DNA of 64,000 nucleotides, taken from positions 6,984,460 through 7,048,459 of the forward strand of contig NC_087083.1 of NCBI RefSeq assembly GCF_026151205.1. The letters are read 5' to 3'. Each line of letters opens with the position of its first letter. The stretch's first letter is position 1. A program made the position numbers and the translations under genes. Below the pieces are notes generated by a model. The model was given only the letters and a program-made list of their open reading frames with translations, was not told the origin of the DNA and made no database searches. The DNA is from Bolinopsis microptera. Taxonomy: Eukaryota; Ctenophora; Tentaculata; Lobata; Bolinopsidae. Of the stretch, positions 39,527 through 53,859 are shown piece by piece.

Positions 39527-40390
39527 ATGGATTTTTCCCGTCTGAAACATCTGAAACAGATTTGAAAAAGGAGGTTATCGTTAGCGATAATGAGATTTTT
39601 GAAGATGTCAAAAGGACAAAGGCGTACAGAAACTGAACCATTCGAATTGATGGCCGTAAATAAAGATCCCTTGGCTACTGCAGTTGAGAATCTTCTAAGC
39701 TGATGACTATAATCTTGAACTATGAAAAGTGCGCCCAGACGAAAGACAAACTTAAATCAGATCACTTAACTATCAGAAAGACCAGAATCAAACAGCATCA
39801 GGAGCAACTCGACTCTTCAAAAACAACTGACATACCGAGATGAAACAGCCTGGAGCGCGACGACATCGGGAAGAAAACTGCAAGATATCTACAAGTACTC
39901 CGACGATCAACAGTAATAAAGACAAGCTTAAAAACCGTAGTTGAATATGAACATCAGTAGTTAGAATTATCATAATCTTACGATGTACTTACCGGAAGAA
40001 TACTACTCCCCCTGATCCACACTTAGTGGCAAAGAGGTGATTGAAATGATTTGGGAATACATCAGGATGTATCTAAAGATGTGGCAGCACAATACGATAG
40101 GGCCTAAAACAACTTCAGGCAGTGGTAAACCGAGACTCGATAAAAGTGACAATGGCTTGTGCGAAACAGTACAAAAATGGTTCTTGCGTCGAGCAAGAAA
40201 TTTATAAGAAATCTTAAAATACAGCGTACTACACAAGGTACATCACATACCATTACCGAAGCAAGGAGGAGAGAGCAGCTCAACAGAAACTTGTTTCAAA
40301 AGAAGAGGAAACAATCACTGCTCAGCCAACAAAAGTATCCTATATTAGAGACGGGCAAGATTTTCAGATGTAGATAAGATTAAGGTGTAA
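39527..40390 (+). pseudogene. LINE ORF1-like protein, unit 12
   Basis: Shared amber at 39962-39964. A small duplication (TACTTACC) lies near 39,985 at the VPEN codons. Confidence 0.78.
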
Positions 40391-40826
40391 CATCCAGTGT
40401 TTTTTATATATATATAATTAATTTGATTTAAATTGTGTGTATGGATCTATTATACTGATGCGTGATTCTGTTAATTTGACCGATAAAACGAAGAAATTTT
40501 AAATTTAAGGTTTAAAACTGCAACCAGTGAATGTAAACTCAGGTATGTGAAAACTTGTGGAGCACACAACGCTGAATAGCAATCGCGGAGCAGTCTCATC
40601 AAGGCTAGTATAATGTATAAGTAGGGATATCTTTTTCTAGGACGCCTTACCAGTAATTTACTTTTTGTGTTGTGTGCATACGTTACAGCGTTTCATTTTT
40701 TGGAATAGTGGTAAGTTCTATACTGATATCTATATTTATCTAATTCTAGATGTCATATTTCAATATTAGTAAACATTTAACAGTGTACCAAAACTGGTCC
40801 CCCAACAAACAAAAATGTACAAACAT

Positions 40827-40956
40827 CAGGACAAAAGAAAAATCGCGATATTTATGGTCAAAAATTCGCGGTAGAGCCAAACAACGACATAAAATTTGTC
40901 GCAAGAATGGGAAAAATCGCGAACCCGCACATGCCTCGATTTACCTTTTGTCCCTG
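40827..40956. mobile_element. hAT-like MITE, unit 12
   Basis: Right CAAACAAT intact (40957-40964); the left copy is one base short. Confidence 0.82.
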
Positions 40957-42904
40957 CAAACAATCTATTCTTAACTTGATATCTCTACTCATACCGACTT
41001 CCTACAAGTTTCATTCTGGTGACATCGCTCCCAATGCCCTTAGCTTTCCTCACTATCGAAGTCCTTCTCGGGACGGTCGAACTCTTCATTCTACTACCCA
41101 AATATACAAAGTCATCGACTTTCTCAATGTTCTTCCCACTCCCAGCAAACCAGAGTCGGTTTATCATCATCTCATTATGTTGATTCCCATGTACTTAGGT
41201 TTTCCCCTCGTTGAGGTGGAGTCCAACTGAGTTGGCCGCCAGTTCCAGACATCCTGAGGAAATTCTTGTGCTTCCGCAACACTAATCTGTTATAAGAGCA
41301 AGTCGTCAGCCACAGTCCGCATCAGTGACCATGAACCGCCGGAAATAGTGCGACAGCACTTCTAGGGAGAAGAGTAAACCCAAAGTCCCAACCCTCTAGA
41401 CACCCAAAAAAAGTAAGTCCAATTACGAATATGAAAGGTGAAATGCTCCAAAGTGTCCCCTGCACACTCCCTGCTAGAATTGAGGAATGCTTCACTCGAC
41501 CAACTTTGGTAATCCTTATCACACAGCAATGGATAATCTGCATACATTCTTATGTATCAACCTACAATCATCCTTGGGAATTCATATGCCAGGAGGATCT
41601 TCATGAGGAGTCACGGTGTACGCTGCCGAATTCCTTCTTGAAATCAATGAAGAGCATTACCCGGTCAGATCTATATCCCGGGCTCCCTCGAATACCCTTC
41701 TCATGCCAAGAATATACAATTTTGACTACTCTCTCTGATCCGGTTCAAAAGATCCTTAAGATGTCTTCCATGGCAGGTTTGATCCTGTTCAGTATCATCT
41801 TATGAGAGTCTACTCACTATAGATTTCAGTGCAAACCTCAGTAGTTATCTACTACTATGGTCAATTTCCCTTTCTTTGGAACAGGCACGAATGATTAAGG
41901 TGCTTCCAAATGGTCAGAACATCGCCAACAAGTAGTGCTTATTGCGAAAGTCAAGGATCAAATCATCAACCATCTACCCCTTTCAGTACATCAGGGGCAA
42001 CTCCATCCACTCCAAATGCCTTTCCTTCATTAATTCGATTCGTAGCCTCCTCCAGTTCGGTGTTGGTTAACTTATCCCACTGTGTATTTGTTGTGGAATT
42101 GTACGTGCTGGTATGTCCACTTCTTATTCTTTGGAACTACGGAGTTTGACCAAGTAAGCTTGGTAAAATAGTCTTTCCAGGCTCACAATCTTACCCCTCA
42201 TACTACCTCCTTCTAAAGACCACATGCTTCCCTTCTTTCTCCCACTGACTCCCATTGTTTCTTGCATCTATCGGCTGAGTTTTCAGTTTACTTATTTCTT
42301 TTTAAGCATCCTTCCTCTACAAATACGGTAGCATGCAGAGAGAGTGTCTTTCTCCTCGGCAACAGTCTGGTCTGTTGTCTTCACAAGATCCAGATGGTAG
42401 GTCTCCTTGGCAGCAAACAATTTGCTTCTGGCTTCCTCTACTCTGGGGTCGTGTGCAGGAACGAACATAACCGCATTCTAAGGTTTATGTGGAAGATTCT
42501 TCCTATTTGCATACTTCACTGCTTCAATAAAACTTACTCCATACTTAAGTGGTACGTCATATAGTAGGACCTAGATCTAGTTGTTCCTCACTCAAGAGTG
42601 CACTATACCTAATTTCTGAACTTCAACTCCATACTTATCTGTAACTCTTGATCAGTTTAGAGACGACTGAAGTCGTAACGTGTGACCCGTGGTGGGACTA
42701 TGCTCTTTCGACGACTGAGCATTTACAGTTGCCGAGTACTGCCCGATGGTCAAGCCCAGGGAATTTAAAGAGTGAATGGCTCGGTGTTCTTTATTGAGCT
42801 CCTCCCCTTCTTCTTCGTACCAGGACATAGTCAATCTGGCTCCTATTTAGACACCCTTCCATCTGAGAGGTGAGTCCACTGCTTACCAGGACTGTTTCTG
42901 AAAA
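40957..42904 (-). pseudogene. LINE EN-RT, unit 12
   Basis: About ten extra bases (GGGACGGTC near 41,069-41,077) interrupt the EKDFEVRK segment in this copy only. Motif C near 41,302-41,317 has a base change at the Phe codon. Confidence 0.85.
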
Positions 42905-43120
42905 ACGATGTTCGTCGCCTCTAACTGTTTCATCTACCATAATATCACAAAGATTCAAGTGTTTCACTCGTAGGCGGAAAATGCCCATCGTACACGGTAT
43001 ACAGTTACAAATAATTTATCTAGCTTTTGCAACAACATAAAATGCACTGTTGTCGGTAGTGTTATCTCAACTTGCTGTTAACACCACACCGATCCGTGCT
43101 GTACCCTTACCTTTTGTAAA

Positions 43121-43970
43121 AAGTTTTTCCGTCGAACAACTGAACAGATTGAAAGGAGTTATCGTTAGCGATGAATGAGAATTTGAAGATGTCAAAAGGA
43201 CAAGCGTTACAGAACTGAACCATTGATATTGAACGGCCGTAAATAAAAGATCCCTTGGCTACGCAGTTGAGAATCATTCTAAGCTGATTGACTAGTAATC
43301 TTGAATCAATGTGAAGTGCGGCAGTACGATAGACCAACTTAAATCAGATCAGCTTAACTATCAGAAAGACCAGATCAAACAGCACAGGATACAAACTCGA
43401 CTCTTCTAAAACACTGTTCATACCGAGATGAAAAAAACAGCCTGGAGCGCGAGCGACATCGTGAAGAATAACTGCAAATAATCTACAAGTACCTCCGACG
43501 ATCAACAGTATAAAGACAGCATTTAAAAACCGTAGTTGAATATGACATCAGTAGATTAGATTTCAGTTGATCCTACGATGAACCGGAGAATTACTCCCCC
43601 TGATTCCACACTTAGAGGCAGAAGAGGTGATTGAATTGATTGGGAATCATCAGATGTGATCTAAAGTTGGGCAGGCAACATTCGATAGGGACTAAAACAA
43701 CTTCAGGCAGTGGTAAAACCGAGACCGAAAAAAGTGACAATGCTTGTGCGGAATCAGTAAAAATGGTTCTTGCTCTAGCAAGAAAAATAAAGAAATCTAA
43801 ATGTACAGCGTACTACACATGGTACATCACACCTGAACAGAAGCAATGAGGAGAGAGCAGCTCATCAGAAACTTGTTGTCAAATGTAGAGGAAATATCAC
43901 TGCTCAGCCCAACAAATATCATTAGATTTAGAGACGACAAGGATTTTCAGTGGAGATAAGATTAAGGTAA
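43121..43970 (+). pseudogene. LINE ORF1-like protein, unit 13 (start codon lost)
   Basis: The only copy without a readable ATG: GTAAAAAGTTTTTCCG replaces GTAAAATGGATTTTTCC. Shared amber at 43557-43559. The GTKTTSGSGK stretch is readable near 43,690-43,720. Confidence 0.77.
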
Positions 43971-44421
43971 CATCCAATGTTATTTTATATCAATATAATT
44001 ACTTTGATTTACTGTGTGTAATGGATCTAATTATAGCTGATGCTGTATTTGTTAATTTCGACCGATAACGAAGAAATTTAATTTTAGAGTTTATAAAAAC
44101 AGCAAGCCCCGTGATTGTAACTCAGGTATGTGATTAACTTGTGGAGCACACATCCTGAAAAAGGCATCGTCGGAGCCAGGTCTCATCAAGGCAAGGTAAA
44201 ATTATAATGTTAAAGGGTTTTCTTTTACTGAGGAACGCCTAACCAGTAGTTTTTACTTTTGTGTTGTTGTGCTACGTTACGCGTTTCATTTTTGGAAATA
44301 GTGGTATGTCTATTACAGATATTCTATATTTATCTAATACTAATGAATAATTCAATATTAGTAACATTTAACCCAGTGTACCAAAAGCAGGTCCCCAAAC
44401 AAACAGAAAATGACAAACAAT

Positions 44422-44550
44422 CAGGGACAAAAGAAAATCGCGATATTTTGGTCAAAAATCGCGGTAGAAGCCAAACATACACATAAAATTTGTCGCAAAG
44501 AATGGGAAAAATCGCGATCCCGCACATGCCTCTATTTCCTTTGGTCCCTG
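44422..44550. mobile_element. hAT-like MITE, unit 13
   Basis: Both CAAACAAT duplications are intact (44414-44421 and 44551-44558). Confidence 0.83.
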
Positions 44551-46479
44551 CAAACAATCTATACGAATCTTGGAGATCTCTACGCATATCCGACTTTCCA
44601 TACAAGTTTTCATCTGGTGACATACGCTCCCCAATGCCTTAGCTTTCCTTCACTTCGAAGTCCTTCTCCAACTCTTCATTCCTTACAACCCAAAATACAA
44701 GTCATCGACTTATCAATGTTCTTCCCTACTCCCAGCACCGAGTCGGTTATCATCATCCTCTTATGTTGAATCCATTACTTATTTTTTTCCCTCGGTTGAG
44801 GTGAGTCCAACGAGTTGGCCGCCAGTTCCAACTCCTGCGGAAATCTTTGATACCTCCGCAACACTAACTGTTATAAGGAGCAAGGACGTCAGCAAAGTTC
44901 CGCATCAGTGACCTTGGACAGCCGATAGCGACAGCTTCTTCTAGGCTGAAGAGTAAACCCAAAGTCCCTACCCTCTAGGTACACCCTTATAATGTAGTCA
45001 ATTACGATTAGAATAGGTAAGGCGCCAAATGCTCCCTGCAATCACACCTGCCTGAGAATGAGAATGCTTCACTCAGACCATCATATGTAACACACGAGCA
45101 AATGTATCTGCATACATTCTTTGTATCAAGCCTACATCCACCTTGGGAATTCCATAAGCCAGTAGGATCTTCATGAGGAAGTCCACGTGTACGCTGCCTG
45201 AATGCCTTACTTGAAATCAATGAAGAGCATTACCGCGTCAGATCTTTACCCGGGCTCCCTCGAATACCCATTCCAGGCCAAGAATAGACTAGTTGTTGAC
45301 ACTACTCCTCTCTGAATCCGTTCTGAATGAATCCTTAAGATGTCCCATGTCAGGTTAGATCCTGTCAGTATCATCTTATTTGAGATTCTTACTCACTATA
45401 AAGTCCAGTGCAGATACCTCTGTATTTATCTACTTGGTAAATTCCCTTTCTTTGGAACAGGCCACGATGTTATGTGCTTCCATTGGTCAGGACAATCGCC
45501 AACAGTAGTCTTTATTGCAGACGTCAAGATCAAATCATCAACATCTACCTCTTCAGTACTTCAGGGCAACTCCATCCTACTCCAAATGCCTATTCCTTCA
45601 TTAAATCGAATTCGTAAGCCACCTCCAGTTTCGGTGTTGGTGACTTATCCACACTGAGTTTTGTAGTGGAAGTACGGCTGGTATGTCCACTTCTTCGTTT
45701 GGAACTACTGGGGTTGTCCAATAGCTTGGTAAAAGTAGTCTTTCCAGGTCCAATCTACCCTCTCACAAACTACCTCCTACTACAAGACCCACATGGCTTC
45801 TTCTTCCTTCTCCCACTGACTCCCATTTTTTCTTGCATCTACGGCTGCGTTTTCAGCTTTTACCTTATTTTCGTTTAAGCACTCTTCCTCTACAATACGG
45901 TAGCAGCAAGAGAGTTCATTCTCCTCGGCCAACTGTCTGTCTGTTGGCCTCACAAGGATCCAGATGGTAGGTCTCCTTGGCAGCAAACCAATTTGCTTCT
46001 GCTTCCCTCTACTCTTGGTCGTATTGCAGGATCGTGCATACCGATATTCCTAAGGTTTAATTGTGGAAGATGCCTCCCCCTATTTGCATACTTTCACTGC
46101 TTCAATAAACTTTCCATACTTAGTGAGTGACCGTCATTAGTAGGACCTAGATCTATGTTCCTCACTCAAGAGTGCACATAACCTATTTCTAACCTCAACT
46201 CTCCATACTTGATCAGAACTCTTGATCAGTTTGGAACTACTGAAGTCGAAACGTGTGGAACCCGTGGGGGACTTATGCTCTTTCGAAGACTGAGCTTTAC
46301 AGTTGCGATACTGCCCGATGGTCAGAGCTCAATCAATCAGGGAATTTAAAGAGTTAATGGCGTCGGTTTCTTTATTGAGCTCCTCCACTTCTTTCCGTAC
46401 CAGACATAGTCAATCTGGCTCCTAGTTAGTACTCCATCTGAAGGTGAGTCCACTGCATTACCAGGACTGTTCCCTGAAA
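44551..46479 (-). pseudogene. LINE EN-RT, unit 13
   Basis: Motif C is near 44,885-44,899. A duplicated TCAATCAATCA (46,328-46,340) inserts into the endonuclease region beside SDHRAV. Confidence 0.85.
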
Positions 46480-46690
46480 ACGATGATTCGTCGCCTCTAA
46501 CATTTCATCTACCATTATATCCAAGATTCAAGTGGTATCACTCTTAGCGGAAAATGCATCGTGGCACGGTATACAGTTACAATATTTTATTCTAGCTTTT
46601 CAACACTTTAATTGCTCAGTGTCGGTAGTGTTATCCAACTTGCTGTTACAAACACCGACACGTCGTGCTGTACCCTTACCTTTTTGTAAA

Positions 46691-47543
46691 ATGGATTTTT
46701 CCGTCGAACATCCTGAACAGATTTAAAAGGAGTTATCGTTTAGCGATGAAAAGAGATTTTGAAGATGTCAAAAGGACAAAGCGTTAACAGAACTGAAACC
46801 TTCGATAATGATGGCCGTAAAAAAAGATCCCTTGGCTAACTGCAGTTGAAGAATCTTCTAAGCTGATGACTAGTAATCTGAACTAGTGAAAGTGCGGCCA
46901 TACGATAGACAAACTTAAATCAGAATCAGCTTAACTATCAGAAAAAAGACCAATCAAACAGCATCATGAGCAACTCGACTCTTCTAAAACAATCTGTTTT
47001 CATACCGAGATGAAAACAGCCTGAGCGCGAGCGACATCGAGAATAAGAACTGCAAGATATCTCCAGTACTCCGTCGATCAACTTAAAAAGACAGCTGAAA
47101 AAACCGTAGTTGGAATATGACATCAGTAGTAGAATTTCATTATCTACGATGAACCGAAGAATTACTCCCCTGATCACACTTAGAGGCAGAAGAGGTGATT
47201 GAATTGATTTGGGAATCATTCAGGATGTGATCCTAAAGTTTGTGGCAGCACATTCGATAGGGACTAAAACACTTCAGTCAGTGGTAAACCGAGACCGATA
47301 AAAGTACATATGCTTGGTGCGGTAATCATAAAATGGTTTCTTGCTCGAGCAAGAAAATTTAAGAAATCTAAATGTACAGCGTCTACACATGTACAATCAC
47401 AACCTGACAGAAAGCAAGGAGGAGAGAGCACTCATCAGAACATGTTTGTCAAAGTAGAAGGAAATGAACACTGCTCAGCCAACAAAGTATCATTATATTA
47501 GAGACGGCAAGATTTTCAGTGTAGATCAGAATTATAATTGTAA
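46691..47543 (+). pseudogene. LINE ORF1-like protein, unit 14
   Basis: Clean start; shared amber at 47130-47132. Extra As near 46,942-46,948 disrupt the coil. Confidence 0.78.
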
Positions 47544-47999
47544 CATCCAGTGTTTTTTTATATCTAAAAAATTACTTTGATTTAAAAGTTTGTATGGATC
47601 ATATTTTATAGCTGATGCGTGTATTTGTTAAATTTTCGAACAGGGGGGGCGATAACGAAGAAATTTTATATTAGAAGTTATAAAAACGCAACGTGATTTG
47701 TAACTCAGTATGTGATAACTTGTGGAGCACACATCGCTGAATAGCAATCGCGAGCAGGTCCATCAAGTCTAGGTATAATGATGATATATGTAGGGTTTTC
47801 TTTTTCTGAGCGACGCCTTACAGTAGTTTTACTTTTTTTGTTGTGTGCTACGGTACAGCGTTTCATTTTTGGAAATAGTGGTATTTCTAATTACAGATAT
47901 CTATCTTTATACTAATACAAAAGAATATTTTCAATATTAGTAAACAATTAACCAGTGTACCAAAAGCTGGTCCCCAAACAAACAGAAAGGAACAACAAT

Positions 48000-48142
48000 C
48001 AGGGAACAAAAGAAAATCGCGATTATTTTGGATCAAAAATCGCGTAGAAGCCAAACAGACGAACAAAAATTTTGTCGCAAAGAATGGGAAAAATCGCGAT
48101 CCCGCACATGCCTCGATTTTTTATTTCCCTTTTTTGTCCCTG
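48000..48142. mobile_element. hAT-like MITE, unit 14
   Basis: Longest copy (143 bp), due to a T-rich expansion before the right end (48,117-48,136). Both duplications are one base off. Confidence 0.79.
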
Positions 48143-50066
48143 CAAACATCATTCGTAACTTGAGATCTCTAAACGCATATCCGACTTCCTACAATTTCAT
48201 CTGGTTGACACGCTCCCAATGCCTTAGCTTTCCTCACTTCGAAGTTCCTCTCCGAACACTTCATTCTACTACCCAAATAATACAAAGTCATCGACTTTCT
48301 CAAAGTTCTTTCTTCTTCCACTCACCCAGCAACCAAAGTCGGGTATCATCATCTCTTATGTTTGATTCCCATTTACTTATTTTCCCCTCGTTGAGGTGGA
48401 GTCAACTGAGTTTGGCCGCCATTTCCCGACTCCTGAGGAAATCTTGTGCCTCCGCAACACTAATCGTTATAAGAAGGCAAGGTCGTCAGCAAGTCCGCAT
48501 CAAGTGAACCATGACAGCCGGATAGCGACAGCTTCTCTAGGGTGAAGAGTAAACCCAAAGTCCTACCCTCTAGGACAAAAACCCTTATAAAGTAGTCATT
48601 AACGATTATGAAAGGTAAGGGCGCCAAAGTGTCAACCCTGCATCACTCCTGCTAGAATGAGGAATGCCTTCACTCAGACATGCCATCTGGTAATCACACG
48701 AGCAAATGTATCTGCATACATTCTTTGTATCAAGCCTACAATCAACCTTGGGAATTCCATAAGCCCGAGGATTTTCTCAAGAGGAGTCCACGTTTGTACG
48801 CTGCCGAATGCCTTCTTGAAATCAATGAAGAGCATTACCGCGGTCAGATCTTTAATCCGGGCTCCCTCGAATACCCCTTCTCAGGCAAGAATAATGACTA
48901 GTTTTTGACCTACTCTCTCCTGAATCCGTCAGATTGATCCTAAGATGTCTTCCATGGCAGTTTATCTGTTCAGTATCATCTTATTGAAGTCTTACTCACT
49001 ATAGATGTCAGTGCAATAACCTCTGTAGTTATTCTACTTGGTCAAATTCCTTTCTTTGGAACAGGCACGATGTAAAGTGCTTCCAATGGTCCAGGACAAC
49101 GCCATCCAAGTAGTGGCTTTATTGCAGAATCAAAGGATCAAATCCATCAACATCTACCCTCTCAGTACTTCATGGGGCAACTCCATCCTCTCCAAATGCT
49201 TTCTTCTTTAATCGATTTCGTAGCTCTCCTCCAGTACGGTGTTGGTGAACTTATCCACACTGATGTTTATGTGGTGGTGAAACGGCTAGGTATGTCCACT
49301 TCTTCGTTTGGAACTTACTGGAGGTTGTCCAAGTAGCTTGGTAAAGTAGTCTTTCAGGCTCTCATCCTACCCTCACTACTACCTCCTTCTACAAGACCAC
49401 AAGGCGTCCTTCTTTCTCCCACTGCCCCCATTTGTTCTTGCATCAATCGGCTGCGTTTTCCAGCTTTACTTATTTTCTTTTTAAGCAGCTCTCCTCTACA
49501 ATACGGAGCATGCAGAGAGAGAGTCTTTCTCCTCGCAAACTGTCTGTCTGTTTGTCTTCACAAGATCCAGATGTATGTCTCCTTGGCAGCAAACAATTTG
49601 CTTCTGGCACCCTCTACTCTTGGGTCGTTGGCAGGATCGTCATACCGCTTCTAAGGGTTTATGTGTGAAGATGATCCTATTTGCATACTATCACTGCTTC
49701 AATAACTTTTCCATACATATGTGTGACGTCAATAGTAGGACCTATATCTAGTGTGTTCCTCACTCAAGAGTGCACAAACCTAATTCTAACTCACTCCATA
49801 CGTGAGATCTGTAACTCATGATCAGTTTTGAGACGCACTGAAGTCGTAACGTGTGACCCGATGGTGGACTTATGCTCATTCAAGACTGAGCTTTTTACAG
49901 TTGCTAGTACTTCCCGATGGTCAGCGCCCAGGGAATTAAAGAGTTGAATGCTCGTGTGCTTTAATTGAGCTCCTCCACTTCTTCCGTACCCAGGACATAG
50001 TCAATCTGGCTCTAGTTAGTACTCCATCTGAGAGGTGAGTCCACTGCTTACCAGGACTGTTCTGAA
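48143..50066 (-). pseudogene. LINE EN-RT, unit 14
   Basis: Motif C is near 48,482-48,495 (one A short). SDHRAV near 49,908-49,926 carries a G-to-T change. The linker amber is present near 49,650. Confidence 0.86.
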
Positions 50067-50275
50067 ACGATGATTCGTCGCCTCTAACTGTTTCATCTAA
50101 ACAAAATATCCAAATTCCAAGTTTCACTCGGTAGCGGAAAATGCATCGTACACGTATACAGTTACAATATTTTATTCTAGCTTTTGCACACTTTAATTGC
50201 TCTGTTGTCGGTAGTGTTATTCAACTTGCGTTACAAACCGACACGTCGTGCTGTACGCCTTTACCTTTTTGTAAA

Positions 50276-51119
50276 ATGATTTTTCCGTCGAACATCTGAA
50301 CAGATTTGAAAAGAGTTAACGTAGCGATTGAAAGAGTTTTTGAAGATGTCAAAAGGACAAAGCGTTTACAGAACTGACCTTTCGAATTGATGCCCGTAAA
50401 TAAAGATCCCTTGGCCTACGCAGTTGTGAATCATTCTAAGACTGATGACTAGTAAATCTGAACTATGTGAAAGTGCGGCCATACGAAGACAAACTTAAAA
50501 TCAATCAGCTTTAACTCACAGAAAGACCAGATCAAACTGCATCAGGAGCATCTCGACTCTTCTAAAACAATCTGTTCATACCGAGGATGAAGAACAGCCT
50601 GGAGCGCGAGCGACAAAATCGTGAAGAAGAAACTGCAAGATAACTACAAGTACTCCTCGTCACAGTAAAAGAACAGCTGTAAAAACCGTAGTTGAATATG
50701 ACATCAGTATTAGAATTGCATTATCTACGATGTACCGAGAAATACTCCCCTGATCCACACGTAGTGGCAAAGAGGTATTAATTGATTTGGGACTCATCAG
50801 GATGTGATCCTAAAGTGGGCAGCAACATTCGATAGGACTAAAACAACTTCAGCAGTGGGTAAACCAGACACGATAAAAGTGACATTGGCTTGTGCGGAAT
50901 CAGTAAAAAATGGTTCTTGCTCGAGCAAGAAATTTAAAGAAATCTAAATAACAGCGTACTACACATGGTACATCACACCTGACAGAATCAAGATGAGAGA
51001 GCAGCAGCTCATCAGAAACTTTTGACAAAGTAGAGGAAATGATCACTGCTCCTCAACAAAGAATCATTATATTTAGAGGACGGCAAGATTTTTCAGTTGT
51101 AGATAAGATTAAGGTGTAA
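50276..51119 (+). pseudogene. LINE ORF1-like protein, unit 15
   Basis: Near-majority length (844 bp). Shared amber at 50711-50713. Confidence 0.78.
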
Positions 51120-51578
51120 ATCCAGTGTTATTTTATATCTAAAAAAATTACATTGATTTAAATGTTTGTAATGGATCTTATTTACAGCTATGCTGTATTT
51201 GTTTAATTTCGACCGAAAAACGAATAAATGTTAATATTAGAAGATATAAAACTGCAACCGGTGATTGTAACTCAGGTATGGTGGAGAACTTGTGGAGCAC
51301 ACATCGCTGAATAGCAATCCGCGGAGCAGGACTCATCAAGGCTAGGTAAAAGTATATGAAGTGTTTTCTTTTTTCTGGAGGACGCCTAACGAGTATTTTT
51401 AACTTTTTTGTGTTGTTGCTACGGTACAGCGTTTTCTTTTTTTTGGAAATATGGTAATGTTTCTAATTACAAGATATTCTATAATTATCAAATTCTAATG
51501 TAATATTTCAATATTAGTAAACTTAACCAGTGTACCAAAAGGACTGGACCCCAAACAAACAGAAAATGTACAAACAAT

Positions 51579-51704
51579 CAGGGACAAAAGAAAATCGGCG
51601 ATTATTTGGTGCAAAAATCGCGTAGAAAGCCAAACAGACGACAAAATATGTCCAAAGAATGAAAATCGCGATCCCGCACATGCCACGATTTCCTTTTGTC
51701 CCTG
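51579..51704. mobile_element. hAT-like MITE, unit 15
   Basis: Both duplications are intact (51571-51578 and 51705-51712), with full CAGGGACAAAAG left end. Confidence 0.83.
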
Positions 51705-53645
51705 CAAACAATCTAATCGTATCTTGAGATCTCACGCATTCCGACTTCCATACAAGTTTCATCTGGTGACACGCTCCCCAATGCCTTAGCTTTCCTCACT
51801 TCGAAGTCCTCTCCGAACTCTTCATTCTACTACCCAAATATACAAAGTCATCGACTTTCTCAATGTTCTTTTCCACTCCCAGCAACCAGAGTCGGGTTTA
51901 TCATCATCTCTTATTTTGATTCCCATGTACTTAGTTTTTCCCCTCGTTGAGTGGAGTCCCACTGAGTTGGCCGCCAGAATCCAGACACCTGAGGAAATCT
52001 GTAGCCTCCGCAACATTTTACAATCTTATAGAAAAAGCAAGGTCGTCAGCAAAGTCCGCATCAGTGACCTGACAGCCGGATAGCGTAAATCCTTCTTCTA
52101 GGGTGAAGAGTACACCCAAAAGTCCCTACCCTCTATGGACACCATATAATGTAGTCAATTACGATAAGAATAGTTAAGGCGCCAAAGTGTCTCCCTGCAT
52201 CACTCCTGCTAGAATGAGGAAGGCTTCACTCTAACCCCATCCATTGGAATCACAAACGAGCAAATGTATCTGCATACATTCTTTGTATCTAAGCTACATT
52301 CTCTCATGGATACCATTGCAGGGAGGACATCATGAGGAGTCCACGGTGTACGCAGCCGAAGGCCATCTTGAAATCAATGAAGAGCTATTACCGCGGTCAG
52401 ATCTTTATCCCGGCACCCCTCAATAGCCTTCTCAGGCCAAGAATATGACTATTGTTGACCTACTCTCCTCTGAATCCGTTCTATTGAATCTTAAGATGTC
52501 TTCCCATAGGCAAGGTGACCTGTTCAGTATCATCATTATTGAGAGTCTTACTCACTATAGATGTCAGTGCAATACCTCTGTATTTATCTACTTTGGTCAA
52601 AATCCCTTTCTTTCATTGAACAGGCACGATGTTAAGGTGCTTCCATTGGTCATGAACTTACGCCAACAAGAGTGCTTTTATTGCAGAATCAAGGATCAAA
52701 TCATCAATAACACATCTACCTCTTCAGTACTTCAGGGGCAACTCCATCCAACCTCTCCAAATGCCTTTCCTCTTCTTTAATACGATTTCGGAACCTCCTC
52801 CATTTTTCGTGTTGGTGAACTTTATCCACACTGATGTATTGTGTGATGTACGGCTGGTAAGTCCACTACTTCCGTTTGGAACAACTGATGTTTGTTCAAG
52901 TAGCTTGGTTAAGTAGTCTTTCCAGGCTCTCAATCTACCCTCTCTACTACCTCCTTCAACAAGACCACATGGCTTCTTCTTCTCCCACTGACTCCCATTT
53001 GTTCTTGCATCTACGCTGCGTTTCAGCTTAACTATTTTTCAGTTTAAGCAGCTCTTCTCTACAATACGGTAGTCATGCAGATAGAGTGTCTTTCTCCCGG
53101 CACTGTCTGTCTGTTTTCTTCACAGGATACCAGATGGTAGGGTCCTCCTTGAGCAGCAAACCATTTGCTTCTGGCTTCCTCTACTCTTGGTCGTTGGCAG
53201 GATCGTATAACTCGCTTCTTCTAAGGTAAGTGAAATGCTTCCCTATTTGCATACTTCACTGCTTCAATAAACTTTCTACTTTAGTTGGGGGAGTGGGACG
53301 TCATTAGTATGACCTAGAACTAGTTGTTCCTCTCACTCAAGAGTAGGCACTATACCTATTTCTAACTTCAACACATACTTGATTCTGTAACTCATGAATC
53401 AGTTTTTGAGACGACTGAAGTCGTAACGTGAGACCCGTGTGACTTATGCTCTTTCGAAGACTAGCTTTTAACAGTTGCTAGTACTGCCCGATGGTCAGAG
53501 CCCAGGGAATTTAAAAAGAGTTGAAGCTCGGTGTTCTTTATTGAGCTCCCCACTTCTTCCGTACTCAGGACATAGACAATCTGGGCTCCATAGTTAGTAC
53601 TCTCATCTTAGAGGTGAGTCCATGCTTACCGGACTGTTCTGAAAA
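51705..53645 (-). pseudogene. LINE EN-RT, unit 15
   Basis: Motif C is near 52,042-52,056. A G-rich insertion (TTGGGGGAGTGGG, 53,285-53,297) interrupts the linker codons near TNDVTTKYG. Confidence 0.85.
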
Positions 53646-53859
53646 ACGAAAGAATCGTCGCCTCTAACTGATTCATCTACCATATATCCAAGGATTCCAA
53701 GTGTTCACTCGGTAGCGAAAATGCATCGTTACACGGTATACAGTATACAATAATTTATTCTAGCTTTTTGCAACACGTTAATTGCTCTGTTGTCGGTAGT
53801 GTTATCTCACTTGCTGTTACCCCGACACGTCGTGCTGTAACCCTTAACCTATTGTAAAG

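Larger units (their letters stand above)
39527..43120. repeat. Array unit 12 (3,594 bp)
   Basis: ORF1 39527-40390, convergent spacer 40391-40826, MITE 40827-40956, EN-RT 40957-42904 (-), divergent spacer 42905-43120. Confidence 0.95.
43121..46690. repeat. Array unit 13 (3,570 bp)
   Basis: ORF1 region 43121-43970, convergent spacer 43971-44421, MITE 44422-44550, EN-RT 44551-46479 (-), divergent spacer 46480-46690. Confidence 0.95.
46691..50275. repeat. Array unit 14 (3,585 bp)
   Basis: ORF1 46691-47543, convergent spacer 47544-47999, MITE 48000-48142, EN-RT 48143-50066 (-), divergent spacer 50067-50275. A GGGGGGG block at 47643-47649 interrupts the spacer. Confidence 0.95.
50276..53859. repeat. 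Array unit 15 (3,584 bp)
   Basis: ORF1 50276-51119, convergent spacer 51120-51578, MITE 51579-51704, EN-RT 51705-53645 (-), divergent spacer 53646-53859. Confidence 0.95.
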